Positions 46,737 to 56,032 of a DNA stretch of 64,000 nucleotides are shown piece after piece (position 1 is the stretch's first letter; every line of letters starts with the position of its first letter). Under the pieces are notes generated by a model. That model ran no database searches. It had not been told where the DNA came from and saw only the letters and a program-made list of their open reading frames with translations. Source of the DNA: Saccharomonospora viridis DSM 43017 (GTDB lineage Bacteria; Actinomycetota; Actinomycetes; Mycobacteriales; Pseudonocardiaceae); NCBI RefSeq assembly GCF_000023865.1, contig NC_013159.1, forward strand, positions 3,312,001-3,376,000. The letters run 5' to 3'. The position numbers and the translations under genes were made by a program.

Positions 46737-46773
46737 TTGCCGTTCGTACACATGTGCCCCTTGCCTTGCAAGT

Positions 46774-46779
46774 TACTGT
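46774..46779 (+). promoter_or_regulatory. Leaderless-type -10 element (TACTGT)
   Basis: TACTGT is followed by 6 nt and the ATG of the IclR-type regulator at 46786. No ribosome binding site is visible. Confidence 0.6.
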
Positions 46780-46785
46780 TGCGTT

Positions 46786-47619
46786 ATGCGGAACTCCGAG
46801 AAAGCATCACAGGCGACGCCTGAAGCGGCACCGGAACCACCGCCTGAGCGCATGAAGAGTGCCGCCAGCCCTGTGCAGTCCGTCGACCGTGCGATCAACG
46901 TGCTCGAACTGCTCGCCCGGGATGGAGAGGCGGGAATCACCGAGATCGCCGCCGAACTGGGGGTGCACAAGTCCACCGCCTCCCGGCTCGTCAGCGCACT
47001 CGAAACCCGTAACCTCGTGGAGCAACTCGGCCAGCGCGGCAAATACGTCATCGGTTTCGGCATCGTCCGTCTCGCCGGAGCGGCCATGGGCCGGCTCGAC
47101 CTGGCCAAACTGGGCAATCAGACCTGCCAGGCACTGGCCGAGTCGCTAGGGGAGACCGTCAACATCGCCGTCGCCGACGACGGCGTGGCCATCAACATCA
47201 GTCAAGCGTTCGGGTCAGCGGCGGTCACCGCACAGAACTGGACCGGACGGCGCACTCCGCTCCACGCCACGTCCAGCGGCAAAGTGCTGCTCGCCTACAT
47301 GCCGGAGGACAAATGTGAACCGCTGCTGCGCCACCGGCTGGAGCAATACACGCCGCGCACGACGACCGCACCCGACGCCCTGCGTGCCGAGCTGCGACAG
47401 GTGCGTCACGACGGCTACGCCACCTCCTTCGAGGAACTGGAGGTCGGACTGCACGCCGTCGCCGTGCCCATTCACGGCGCGGACGGCGAGGTGATCGCCG
47501 CCATGAGCGCCTCGGGCCCCTCGTACCGACTGCCACGGGAGCACATCACCCAGCTCGTGCACCCGCTGGCGGACGCCGCCGCGGAGCTGTCGTCCCAGTT
47601 GGGTCACTTCCCGAGATAG
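46786..47619 (+). CDS. IclR-family transcriptional regulator
   Basis: This 277-residue regulator has a Pro/Ala-rich N-terminal extension (1-25), a winged helix-turn-helix (SPVQSVDRAINVLELLARDGEAGITEIAAELGVHKSTASRLVSAL in parts, about 28-90) and the IclR effector domain (GETVNIAVADDGVAINISQ, RTPLHATSSGKVLLAY, GYATSFEELEVGLHAVAVPI). The effector is unknown. Start: ATG 46786 supported by the leaderless -10; an internal ATG (residue 23) would remove only the extension. It is divergent from mtrA, and its 3' end overlaps the tmk 3' end by 16 bp. No catabolic genes are adjacent, so its target is not obvious. Confidence 0.92.
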   Translation: MRNSEKASQATPEAAPEPPPERMKSAASPVQSVDRAINVLELLARDGEAGITEIAAELGVHKSTASRLVSALETRNLVEQLGQRGKYVIGFGIVRLAGAAMGRLDLAKLGNQTCQALAESLGETVNIAVADDGVAINISQAFGSAAVTAQNWTGRRTPLHATSSGKVLLAYMPEDKCEPLLRHRLEQYTPRTTTAPDALRAELRQVRHDGYATSFEELEVGLHAVAVPIHGADGEVIAAMSASGPSYRLPREHITQLVHPLADAAAELSSQLGHFPR

Positions 47620-48266
47620 AGCTCCTTGGCGAGCACGACCATCGCCTCCCGGTTCGCCGCCACGCTCCGCGTGCCGTCCAGGACACGCCATTCCGACAGC
47701 CAATGGGAAGCGGCCAACTCGTCGTACACACGGGCACATCGGGCCTGGAGCGCGTCGTCGGATTCGAAGGCGTCCCGGGTCCGGGAGGTGTCCTGCCGCT
47801 CCCTGGCCACAGCACGCTCCGCCGCCACCTCGACCGGCACCCGCAGCAGCAGCTGTGTGTCGGGAACGGGCAGCCCGAACCGGTCGATCTCCAGCTCCCG
47901 CACCCACCGCACCACCGGTCCGTCGACTCCCTGGCGCAGTCGGGCCGCCTGGTAGGCGGCGTTCGACGCGACGTACCGGTCGAGCAGCACCACATCATGC
48001 TCGTCGAGTGCTCGCCGGATGTCGTCACGGGCCCCCCTACGGTCCAGCGCGTACAACACCGCCATGCCGTAGACCGATTCGGCGAGGTCTCCGTGCGCCC
48101 CGTGCAGAGCCTCCCGAACGAGATCGGCGTGCACGTCCCGGCCGTAGCGGGGGAAGGTCATCGTCGTGACCGTCGCACCGTGCTCGCGCAGCGCCGCGGT
48201 CAGCGACTCCGTCAGCGTGCGTTTACCCGCACCGTCGAGGCCCTCGACGACCACCAATCGCCCCAT
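47604..48266 (-). CDS. tmk: Thymidylate kinase
   Basis: This 220-residue dTMP kinase has P-loop VVVEGLDGAGKRTLTESL, substrate motif FPRYGRDVHADLVREALHG and DRYVASNAAYQAARL, and an Arg-rich lid. It makes dTDP for DNA synthesis and matches the mycobacterial enzyme, including the unusual GAGKRT P-loop. Start: ATG 48266 (MGRLVVVEG) is preferred; ATG 48275 three codons upstream is equally possible. Location beside mtrA matches Rv3247c, except that an IclR gene is inserted between them here. The stop lies inside the end of the convergent IclR gene. Confidence 0.95.
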   Translation of the reverse strand: MGRLVVVEGLDGAGKRTLTESLTAALREHGATVTTMTFPRYGRDVHADLVREALHGAHGDLAESVYGMAVLYALDRRGARDDIRRALDEHDVVLLDRYVASNAAYQAARLRQGVDGPVVRWVRELEIDRFGLPVPDTQLLLRVPVEVAAERAVARERQDTSRTRDAFESDDALQARCARVYDELAASHWLSEWRVLDGTRSVAANREAMVVLAKELYLGK

Positions 48267-48418
48267 GCGCCCCATTGTGGCGTACCCGCGCGCCCCCTCC
48301 GGGGTGACACCGGCCCATTGCGTTCGGTAACCAGCGAGAACACCACATTTTCGTTACCGTGGGTGTTCGATCGTGTTGTTCGCCACATCATCGCGGCTTC
48401 GAATGAGGTGTCTTCCAC

Positions 48419-50791
48419 GTGCCACTGCCCGGACCCGACACCCACGTCGTCGAATTACGTGTTCCTGGGCTCATCGGCACGGACGACGACAACCTGTTGG
48501 ACGCCACGGGCACCGTCGACGTCGCCGGTGACGGTGTCGGCCGCGTCATCCGGCCCTGCGATCGTCTCCGTCGTCCCGCTCCCGGCCCGGTACTGCAGAT
48601 CCCCGGACGTTCCGTGCCCCGCACTCTGGAGGGCTATCTGTGGAACCGCATGACCTCGGGAGGGGCCGCCAAAGCCGCATGGGCATTGCTGTTCCCGTTC
48701 TCACTGGCCAACGTCGCACAGTGGATGCTGCCCCCGGAGTCGGATTCGTCCCGGCTGTCGGCACCGCTGTCGGCGGTGTGCCGGTCACTGCTCCGGGTCG
48801 CCGCGCTGCTGCTGACCATGCTGCTGATCGGCCAACTGGCGGTCGTCACCCTCGACCTGGTGGCCGCGCAATGCCTGTCGCCTCGAACGGAGTGTCTGCC
48901 GGAAGCGCCGTCATGGCTGAGGAATGCGGGTGTGCGCACGGCCGTGGGCGTACTCCCCTTGCTCGCCGTGGTGGGGGTCCTGTTCGCGGTGGCCTCGACC
49001 TCGTGGGATGTGCGTACCGACCGGCTGCGCGAACGCAGACCCGACCTCCCCGGCGGCACGCTGGTGGACGACGAACGGGAGACCACCACACTGCGGTGTC
49101 TGCACACGGTCTCGGCCTTGGCGACCGTGGCACTCGCCGTACTCGGCGGCCCACGAACACCACCCGACCACACCGTCGAGACGGTGGCGTGGGTGCTCAG
49201 CCTGGCGCTACTGGGTTTCGCCGTGGGTGCGGCGGCGTTCCGAACCCACCGTTTGTTGGGGCCGGTGCCGCGCTCGGTCCTCCTGGGCCTCGCCTCGGTC
49301 CTGGTCGGTGTCGCGTCGATAGCGGGAACCCCGCTGTCCACACGTTCCACGGAAACGGCGACCACGGGCGCGGGGGCCACGGTGGAGCTGATCGCGGCGG
49401 CACTGCTCGGCGTCTGTGTGGTGTTCGCACTCCTGTTGATCCCCGCGGCCGTCACCGCGAGGCGAGCCTGGGCGGCACTGCCTCACCGACTGCGTCCCTG
49501 GGCCGGGGGCTGGGCGGCCGCGCCGACACTCGCGCTGGCGGGATTGTTGGGCGGGGGATTCGGCGCGGGCCTGGCGATCGCGGCTCGACACGCGCTGGAT
49601 TCGGAAGAGCTCTCCCTACCCCACGGATACACCCTCATCACACTGCTGTGGGGCGCGGGACTGGCGTTCGCCGCCTTGGTGGCCGCATCGGTACTCACCA
49701 TCGCCGTCCCCTTACGGAGGCTCCGCCGGGGGATTCCTGAAGTACTGCAGCTCATGGACACCCGAGAAGCCGATTTGGACACCGCGGCCGACGCCTGGAC
49801 CCGGGCGGCCTGGGAACGGAAGAACCTGCACCGAACCGTGCTGACCGTCGTGTCGGCGATGAGCGTGGGGGCCGCCGTACTGGTCGTGATGCGCATAGCG
49901 ACGACGGAGATCCCCGCCGTACTGCAACCTCTGTCGACTGTGGGCGTCGTGGCTTTGGGAGTGTTGGCCGTAGCGCTACTTCGCGCGGTCTACACCGCCG
50001 CGACCGGGACCCAGCGGGTGCGCCACCTCGCCGCCTTCGCCGACCTCGTGTGTTTCTGGCCCCGTGCCGCACATCCGGTGGTGCCACCGTCGTACGCGCT
50101 GAAAGTGATCCCCGAACTCGCCGAACGGTCGAAGGAACACCTGCGCGAACCCGGTTGCAGGGTCGTGCTGGCCGGTTATCACGTGGGTGGTCTGCTCGCG
50201 CTCATGACCGTGGGCAGGCTGACCACCGAACTGTCCGATGCCGAACTCGAGCGGCTCGGCCTGCTGACCGCGGGGATGCCGCTGCAGTGGGGGTATCAGC
50301 GGGCCTTCCCCGGCGTGTTCGGGCATGACGCGCTCGTGCGGCTGTACGGCGCGTTGGGAGGTCGCTGGCGTGGGCTCTGCCGCGGCACCGACACGTTCGG
50401 CGGAGGTGCGACCACCTGGCGACACCGGGTCGAAGACGGGGAGCTGGTCGGCGTCGGCTATCTACCCGAAGGCGGTGTCGGGCCGCTGGGCACCGCCGAA
50501 CAGGGACCGCATGGTGCGCTCGTCCTCGGCGGCGACCACTGGCTTCCCGACCCGATGCCGAAACCGGTGAGCGGCCGCCGGTGGGCTCCGGGCGTGCGCA
50601 AGCACACCGACTACCTCGCCGATCCCGAATGGGACAGGGCCGTGGCGTACGCGGCCGGGTTGGAGAAACCGTCACCGACCATTCCGGAACCGAGTCATCC
50701 CGTCGGTCCGACCTCGGATCTGAAAGACGTTCCCGGCGAACCGCGAAACGGCAGCGGTCGGGTCACCGGCTCATCGCTGCAATCGCCTTGA
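48419..50791 (+). CDS. Large polytopic membrane protein with degenerate alpha/beta-hydrolase domain
   Basis: This 790-residue protein has a short cytoplasmic N-terminus (VVELRVPGLIGTDDDNLL), a membrane region with about ten hydrophobic stretches (roughly 85-560) and a soluble C-terminal domain (about 565-720) that looks lipase-like: CRVVLAGYHVGGLLALMTVGRL sits where GxSxG would be, but the nucleophile is His (GYHVG). WRGLCRGTDTFGG and HTDYLADPEWDRAV follow. Hydrolase activity is therefore doubtful. The tail is Pro/Ser-rich. I do not recognise a named family. Start: GTG at 48419 with gaggtg upstream. It is monocistronic and convergent with the LAXTG gene. Confidence 0.8.
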   Translation: MPLPGPDTHVVELRVPGLIGTDDDNLLDATGTVDVAGDGVGRVIRPCDRLRRPAPGPVLQIPGRSVPRTLEGYLWNRMTSGGAAKAAWALLFPFSLANVAQWMLPPESDSSRLSAPLSAVCRSLLRVAALLLTMLLIGQLAVVTLDLVAAQCLSPRTECLPEAPSWLRNAGVRTAVGVLPLLAVVGVLFAVASTSWDVRTDRLRERRPDLPGGTLVDDERETTTLRCLHTVSALATVALAVLGGPRTPPDHTVETVAWVLSLALLGFAVGAAAFRTHRLLGPVPRSVLLGLASVLVGVASIAGTPLSTRSTETATTGAGATVELIAAALLGVCVVFALLLIPAAVTARRAWAALPHRLRPWAGGWAAAPTLALAGLLGGGFGAGLAIAARHALDSEELSLPHGYTLITLLWGAGLAFAALVAASVLTIAVPLRRLRRGIPEVLQLMDTREADLDTAADAWTRAAWERKNLHRTVLTVVSAMSVGAAVLVVMRIATTEIPAVLQPLSTVGVVALGVLAVALLRAVYTAATGTQRVRHLAAFADLVCFWPRAAHPVVPPSYALKVIPELAERSKEHLREPGCRVVLAGYHVGGLLALMTVGRLTTELSDAELERLGLLTAGMPLQWGYQRAFPGVFGHDALVRLYGALGGRWRGLCRGTDTFGGGATTWRHRVEDGELVGVGYLPEGGVGPLGTAEQGPHGALVLGGDHWLPDPMPKPVSGRRWAPGVRKHTDYLADPEWDRAVAYAAGLEKPSPTIPEPSHPVGPTSDLKDVPGEPRNGSGRVTGSSLQSP

Positions 50792-50831
50792 GCCGCCTCG
50801 TGGCCGGCTCCTTACACCGCCTCGACGGTGA

Positions 50832-51596
50832 TCAGGACGCCTTGCCGCGGCGTCGCCGGGTCAGCGCCAACAGCGCACCACCCCCGGCGAGCAGCGCCAC
50901 GCCGAGACCCACCAACCAGCCACCGCTGAATCCCGTGGAGGCCAGGTCGTCGGCGGCCGCGTTCTCGTTCGGCGTCTTTTCCTGAGCGGGGGCTTCCCGG
51001 GGCGAGGCCGAACCGGTGGCTTCGGTCATCGGGGGCAGGGTCTGCTCCTCGGTTTCGTTTGCCATAGGCTCCTTCTCACCAATGTCTTGGGCATCGGGTC
51101 GTTCGGCCGGGACCGCGACGTCCGATTCAGGGGTCGGCTCCAAGGTGGGCGATTCCTCGCCACAGGCGAACCAATGGTTGATGACGGGGATGCCACCGTC
51201 GTCGTTCGGCGGCGCGTGCAGGTCTTTCCACGGCGCCTCGGCCGACAGTGCCCGTTCACCCGGGACGTAGACGTTGTGACGCGCTCCCCCTTTGACGACG
51301 ATCGCCGTGACCGTGATGCCCTCGGGCACGTCCGTGATGCTCAGGTGCGTGTCCACCCCGGGCTGTCCACCCTCGTAGACGAGGTCGGGCAGGTTCGTGA
51401 TCCGTTCACTCTCACCGACGGCGACGAGTGGACCGCCACCGAAGGGGTCGCACGTCGTGACACCACCTTCGCGGCTCGCCGCCCGTGGCTCCTCGGTCTC
51501 CGTCGCCGACGCGGTAGCACCGGAACCGACCACAAGACCCACGATCAGCCCGGCGGCGAGAACCGATCGCGGACGCGTTCGTGAATCCAGAGTCAT
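50832..51596 (-). CDS. LAXTG cell-wall-anchored protein
   Basis: This 254-residue secreted protein has a signal peptide (to about ATASA, residue 31), a mature domain with a single Cys pair (TTCDPFGG and WFACGEES) and a Glu/Pro-rich stalk. A C-terminal sorting signal follows: LASTG, a hydrophobic helix (WLVGLGVALLAGGGALLAL) and TRRRRGKAS. LAXTG is the class E sortase signal of high-GC actinobacteria, so it should be covalently attached to peptidoglycan. No sortase gene is in the window. Binding partner unknown. Start: ATG with a cggag upstream. Confidence 0.88.
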   Translation of the reverse strand: MTLDSRTRPRSVLAAGLIVGLVVGSGATASATETEEPRAASREGGVTTCDPFGGGPLVAVGESERITNLPDLVYEGGQPGVDTHLSITDVPEGITVTAIVVKGGARHNVYVPGERALSAEAPWKDLHAPPNDDGGIPVINHWFACGEESPTLEPTPESDVAVPAERPDAQDIGEKEPMANETEEQTLPPMTEATGSASPREAPAQEKTPNENAAADDLASTGFSGGWLVGLGVALLAGGGALLALTRRRRGKAS

Positions 51597-51956
51597 CCGG
51601 CACTCCGAGTACGGCCAAGGAGAACAAGGGCAGGGAGCGGCCTCGAAAGTCGGAGGTGAGGCCGTTCCGGACTTTATACCCGGAACGTGAAACGATCATG
51701 CCAAGTGTGAGTCGGTGATCCGATTGATTCCGTTCAGTAACGACTCAGTACACAATCGCGGCCAAGTCGCAACAAAGCCACGGGTACGACAAGTCGTCGG
51801 AATTTTTCGACCTCGGCACGACACACAGCCCCCACCAGGCCGCCTGCTTCCTCTCCCCCTCATGCGAAAGCGACCCGAGCGGGGTCGGACGTCTCCCCTA
51901 CACCGTCCCGGGACGATCACCCGAGCACGGCCTTCCGCACCCGTCGGACCACCGGA
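51597..51956 (-). other. Intergenic region between LAXTG gene and manA
   Basis: This 360-bp gap has no gene. On the minus strand a tataaagt sequence near 51672-51680 is a candidate -10 for the LAXTG gene. The remainder shows no repeat or hairpin I would name. Confidence 0.45.
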
Positions 51957-53198
51957 TCAGGCACAGCTTCCCGGCGTCGCCCGGAACACGTGCGCGGGAC
52001 CGCTACCGACAGGGCGTATCCGCACCTCGGGATCACTGGCCGGCAGCCACACCGACTCGCCCCGCCGTAACTCGATCTTGGTGCCGTCCTCCGAGCACAA
52101 CAGCAACTCGCCCTCGGTGCAGAGCAGGATCTCCGGTCCGGACCTGGGCAGTCGCACTTCCCCACGGTCGCCGCCGCTCCACTCCACACGCGACAACTCG
52201 AACTCGGGGGCATCGGTGCGGTAGAAGGCCATCCGCTCGTCCACGTCCCCGAATTCACCGCACAGCACCGGCATGTCCCCGCACGCGAAATCCACCACGC
52301 GCAGCAGCTCGGGCACGTCCACGTGCTTGGGTGTCAATCCTCCTCGGAGGATGTTGTCGGAATTCGCGAGGATCTCGACCGCCGTGCCGTGCAAGTACAG
52401 ATGCAGATTGCCGGCTGGAAGGTAGATCGCCTCACCCGCGCTCAACGTCAGCCTGTTGAGCAGCATCGCCGCCAGCACACCCGCGTCGTGGGGATGCGCC
52501 TCGCCCAACTCGAGCACCGTGCGGCATTCCAGGTCGAACTCGCCGTCCTCCTTGATGTGCCGCACGCAGGCGTCGAGCACCTCGGGCAACAGTTGGTCGA
52601 GCGTCGGCTGCGGCATGGTGATCCACGTGGTGAACAACGCCCGCAACCCGTCCGAATCCGGCTGGGCCGCCAACAGCTCGGTGTACTTGGTCAGGCCCGG
52701 TGTGTCGATGGCCCGCAATAACTGAACCGTGCGTTTGGGGTCACGGAAGCCTGCCAGCGCGTGGAACTCCGTCAGAGCGCACACCAGTTCCGGCTTGGCG
52801 GTCGGGTCGGGGTAGTTACGGTTCGGCGCATCCTTCGGTATCCCCGCGGCCTCCTCGCGGGCCCATCCCTCCGCGGCCTGCTCGGCGGACGGATGAGCCT
52901 GCATCGACAGCGGCTCCTCGATCGCCAGGATCTTGAGCAGGAACGGCAGTCGACCACCCCAGCGGTTCGCGCACTCCTCACCGAGCTGGCCTATCGGGTC
53001 GCTGTCCACAAGTTCGAGCAGACTTGTCTCCGTCCCGTCCTGGGCAATCACGTGCGACGGGTCCCCCGGATGCGCCCCCATCCACAGTTCCGCCTCCGGA
53101 TGCGGAGCGGGAACCGGTCTGCCCAGCAGTTCCGGAATCGTGGTCCTGGAACCCCAGGCATAAGGCCGGACTGCATTACGCAGCAGTTCCACGGTCAA
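51957..53198 (-). CDS. manA: Mannose-6-phosphate isomerase, class I
   Basis: This 413-residue type I phosphomannose isomerase interconverts fructose-6-P and mannose-6-P. Zinc/active-site residues appear in LSMQAHPSAEQA (Gln, His), NYPDPTAKPELVCALTEF (Glu) and LPAGNLHLYLHGTAVEILANSDNILRGGLTPKHVD in parts (His and the signature Arg). The C-terminal cupin ends at HVFRATPGSCA. It supplies mannose-P for phosphatidylinositol mannosides, lipomannan and GDP-mannose. Start: TTG, with gaggag five bases upstream, preferred over GTG two codons in. It is in a row manB, Trm112, SIS, manA. Confidence 0.95.
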   Translation of the reverse strand: MTVELLRNAVRPYAWGSRTTIPELLGRPVPAPHPEAELWMGAHPGDPSHVIAQDGTETSLLELVDSDPIGQLGEECANRWGGRLPFLLKILAIEEPLSMQAHPSAEQAAEGWAREEAAGIPKDAPNRNYPDPTAKPELVCALTEFHALAGFRDPKRTVQLLRAIDTPGLTKYTELLAAQPDSDGLRALFTTWITMPQPTLDQLLPEVLDACVRHIKEDGEFDLECRTVLELGEAHPHDAGVLAAMLLNRLTLSAGEAIYLPAGNLHLYLHGTAVEILANSDNILRGGLTPKHVDVPELLRVVDFACGDMPVLCGEFGDVDERMAFYRTDAPEFELSRVEWSGGDRGEVRLPRSGPEILLCTEGELLLCSEDGTKIELRRGESVWLPASDPEVRIRPVGSGPAHVFRATPGSCA

Positions 53199-53243
53199 CT
53201 CAACTCCTCGCCAGCCGTTTCCCGGCCTGTCCTCGTGCTGACC

Positions 53244-54350
53244 CTACGTCGTCTCAGACGCACGGCCAGCTCCCCCAATCGTTCCTGCCGCGAGACCGAG
53301 ATAGAGCGCCGCGAGCTCGAAACGCAGCGCGAGCACGGCCGCACGGCCAGCGTCGTCGGCTGTGATCTCATCCGCCGGTGCCTGAACATCCGCCGACGGC
53401 AACAGCTCCCCCGCATGACGCCGAACGTGATCGGCAGCCTGGCCTGTGATTATCGACAGCAGCACCAGGCGGATCGGCAGCACGTCGCCCTCCGACTCGT
53501 CCGGGTCGGCGAAAATCGTATCCACCGCGAACGACTTCAGAACCGCTCGACGTAGCGCCGAGCGCGTCAGAGCATGCTGGTAGTGGCTGACCTCGGACAC
53601 CACGGCCGCGTGCGTAGCCAAGGCGTACGCAGCGTGCTCCGCCACCGCCACGGCCACGTTGTCCAGACCCCACAGCAACGGCGTGTGCTCGGCCAGCCGC
53701 AACGCCAGCGACTTCGCCGGGTTGACGAACGATTCCTGCCCCGGATGGCAGCGCTCGGCCTCATGGTCCAGACGGTCGGCGAGGCCCTCGACGTCGGCGA
53801 CCGACAGGCCCAGCGTGTTCGCCGTCAACAACCCCGCGGCCAACGCCCTCGGCAACGCCAGCTCGGCCGGCACCGGCACACGCGGCGCTAGCACGAGTCC
53901 ACGGCCGGCCACCGAGGACGCCACGGGGCCTTCGGAAGGTGCCGACAACACCACACCGGCGCCGTACCGTGCCGCGCGCTCCAAGGACAGGGCCAACTCC
54001 GTGTCGTAAGGGTCATCGGTGTGGACGAACACCACGTCGAGCGCGCCGACCCAACTCGGCACCACATCACTGGTGACGACCGGTGCCGAGCTGCTCGCCA
54101 TGACAAGAGACTTCAACAACGACGCGGCCGTACGACCGACTCCCGGTCTCGTCAGGAGTACCAGACTGCGGGGACGACCCATGTCGAGCCGGTCGGCCAG
54201 CCCCAGTTCCGCGGCGGTTTCGACAGTGGCCCGAACCTGTGCGCCGGCCATCGCCGCCGCCCGCAACAGGTCCTCGCCATCGGCCTCGGCCAACCGCGTC
54301 GGATCGTCGAGAAGACTGTCGTCAAGCGCCATCGGAACCGGTCTGGTCAT
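53244..54350 (-). CDS. SIS-domain protein (TobH/Rv3256c-like)
   Basis: This 368-residue protein has an N-terminal helical segment (LLDDPTRLAEADGEDLLRAAAMAGAQVR) and two SIS-like halves: LVLLTRPGVGRTAASLL followed by VVFVHTDDPYDTELALSLERAARYGAGVVLSAPSEGPV. It corresponds to the Rv3256c gene between manA and manB in mycobacteria. Sugar-phosphate binding is inferred from the fold, and catalytic Ser/Glu residues are not clear. Start: ATG 54350 with gggag eight bases upstream, overlapping the Trm112 gene end by 29 bp; ATG 54332 is the alternative. Probably a regulator or isomerase in mannose-P metabolism. Confidence 0.8.
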   Translation of the reverse strand: MTRPVPMALDDSLLDDPTRLAEADGEDLLRAAAMAGAQVRATVETAAELGLADRLDMGRPRSLVLLTRPGVGRTAASLLKSLVMASSSAPVVTSDVVPSWVGALDVVFVHTDDPYDTELALSLERAARYGAGVVLSAPSEGPVASSVAGRGLVLAPRVPVPAELALPRALAAGLLTANTLGLSVADVEGLADRLDHEAERCHPGQESFVNPAKSLALRLAEHTPLLWGLDNVAVAVAEHAAYALATHAAVVSEVSHYQHALTRSALRRAVLKSFAVDTIFADPDESEGDVLPIRLVLLSIITGQAADHVRRHAGELLPSADVQAPADEITADDAGRAAVLALRFELAALYLGLAAGTIGGAGRASETT

Positions 54351-54552
54351 CGTTTTCGCTCCCGTCGGGAGGGATCGCCTCGTCGAGCAGGAGCACGGGG
54401 ATTCCGTCACGGACCTCGTACACCCGTCCGCAGGACGTACAGGTCAGTGCGTCCGCATCGGGATCGTCGGGCGTACCCGGCGTCAACGGCGCGTGGTCCG
54501 GCGCGGGGCACGCGAGGATCTCCAACAATTGCGCATCAAGCGTGACGGCCAT
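54322..54552 (-). CDS. Trm112-family zinc-ribbon protein
   Basis: This 76-residue protein starts VTLDAQLLEILACPAPDHAPL and has TCTSCGRVYEVRDGIPVLLLDEA, the Trm112/YcaR pattern. The first knuckle has a single Cys (LACPAPD), so the zinc site looks incomplete (three Cys in all). Eukaryotic Trm112 activates methyltransferases; bacterial versions are uncharacterised and are often found in sugar/envelope loci. Start: ATG; 44 bp after manB. It overlaps the SIS gene start. Confidence 0.88.
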   Translation of the reverse strand: MAVTLDAQLLEILACPAPDHAPLTPGTPDDPDADALTCTSCGRVYEVRDGIPVLLLDEAIPPDGSENDDQTGSDGA

Positions 54553-54596
54553 GCTTCCTCTTTACCACGTGCTGCTTCTCAAAGATGTTCGACGAC

Positions 54597-55952
54597 TCAA
54601 CCGCGCACGATGGCGAGGACTTCGTCGGTCAAGGCGCGCATCGACGCCTCGTCGGCCGCTTCGACGTTCAACCGGAGCAGCGGCTCGGTGTTGGAGGGAC
54701 GGAGGTTGAACCAGCCGGCCTCCCCGAGGTCGACCGTGAGCCCGTCCAGCTCGTCGATCTCGGCCCCGTCGCGATTGGCGAACGCCTCCTTCACGGCGGC
54801 GAGTCGTCCGGCCTGGTCGTCCACCGTCGAGTTGATCTCCCCGGAGGAGACGTAACGGGTGTACTCGGCGGTCAGCTCCGACAGCGGTCCGTCCTGCTCT
54901 CCCAACGCGGCGAGCACGTGCAGGGCCGCCAACATGCCCGTGTCAGCCCGCCAGAAGTCACGGAAGTAGTAGTGGGCCGAGTGCTCACCGCCGAAGATGG
55001 CCCCGGTCCGGGCCATCTCCTCCTTGATGAAGGAGTGCCCGACACGGGTACGCACCGGCCTGCCCCCGTGCTCCCGCACGATCTCGGGCACAGCCTTCGA
55101 GGTGATGAGGTTGTGGATGATCGTCGCGCCCGGTTCCTTCTTCAGTTCGCGAACGGCCACCAACGCGGTGATGGCACTCGGCGGCACCGGATCACCGTTC
55201 TCGTCCACGACGAAGCATCGGTCGGCGTCGCCGTCGAACGCCAACCCCACGTCGGCGCCCACCTCGCGGACCTTGGCCTGCAGGTCGACGATGTTGGCGG
55301 GATCGAGTGGGTTGGCCTCGTGATTGGGGAACGTGCCGTCCAATTCGAAGTACAGCGGCACGATCTCGATGGGCAGCCCCTCGAACACCCGCGGCACGGT
55401 GAGACCACCCATACCGTTGCCCGCGTCGACGACCACCTTGAGGGTGCGGCTGCCACTGAGGTCGACCAGCGAGTGCAAGTGCTTGACGTAGTCGTCGTGC
55501 ACATCCCGCTCGGTGACGGTACCGGGCTGTCCGGCGAACGAGGGCACTCCCTGCTCGACGGTGTCCCTGATCTCGGCGAGCCCCGATTCCTGCCCCACCG
55601 GACTCGCCCCGGCCCGGCACAGCTTGATGCCGTTGTAGCGCGCCGGGTTGTGACTGGCCGTGAACATCGCTCCCGGCATGTTCAGCGATCCCGACGCGAA
55701 GTAGAGCTCATCGGTGCTGACCAGGCCGATCGACACCACGTCCAGCCCCTGGGACGTCACACCCCGCGCGAACGCGTCCGCCAGTCGCGGGGACGACTCC
55801 CGCATGTCGTGCCCGACCACTACGGACGGGGAATCGGGCTTGATGAGTAATGCGAAGGCTGCACCGAAATCGGTGACCAGCTCTTCGGTCAAGTCCTCAC
55901 CGACGACACCACGGATGTCGTACGCCTTCACGATGGCAGACAGGTCTGACAC
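54597..55952 (-). CDS. manB: Phosphomannomutase/phosphoglucomutase
   Basis: This 451-residue alpha-D-phosphohexomutase has an N-terminal AYDIRGVVGEDLTEE, phosphoserine loop MFTASHNPARYNGIKL, metal loop LAFDGDADRCFVVDENG, sugar-binding FGGEHSAHYYFRDFWRADTG and phosphate-binding LRPSNTEPLLRLNVEA. It converts mannose-6-P to mannose-1-P for GDP-mannose. It corresponds to Rv3257c. Start: GTG with a ggggag nearby. First gene of the manB-Trm112-SIS-manA row. The DUF3499 gene lies 80 bp upstream on the same strand. Confidence 0.95.
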   Translation of the reverse strand: MSDLSAIVKAYDIRGVVGEDLTEELVTDFGAAFALLIKPDSPSVVVGHDMRESSPRLADAFARGVTSQGLDVVSIGLVSTDELYFASGSLNMPGAMFTASHNPARYNGIKLCRAGASPVGQESGLAEIRDTVEQGVPSFAGQPGTVTERDVHDDYVKHLHSLVDLSGSRTLKVVVDAGNGMGGLTVPRVFEGLPIEIVPLYFELDGTFPNHEANPLDPANIVDLQAKVREVGADVGLAFDGDADRCFVVDENGDPVPPSAITALVAVRELKKEPGATIIHNLITSKAVPEIVREHGGRPVRTRVGHSFIKEEMARTGAIFGGEHSAHYYFRDFWRADTGMLAALHVLAALGEQDGPLSELTAEYTRYVSSGEINSTVDDQAGRLAAVKEAFANRDGAEIDELDGLTVDLGEAGWFNLRPSNTEPLLRLNVEAADEASMRALTDEVLAIVRG

Positions 55953-56032
55953 GCCACTCCCCGATCGTCTCCGATTAGGCTCTTCGTCAAGCCTCGATAC
56001 CCGCGGGGCAGCCTACCGACACGTCCGAACGT

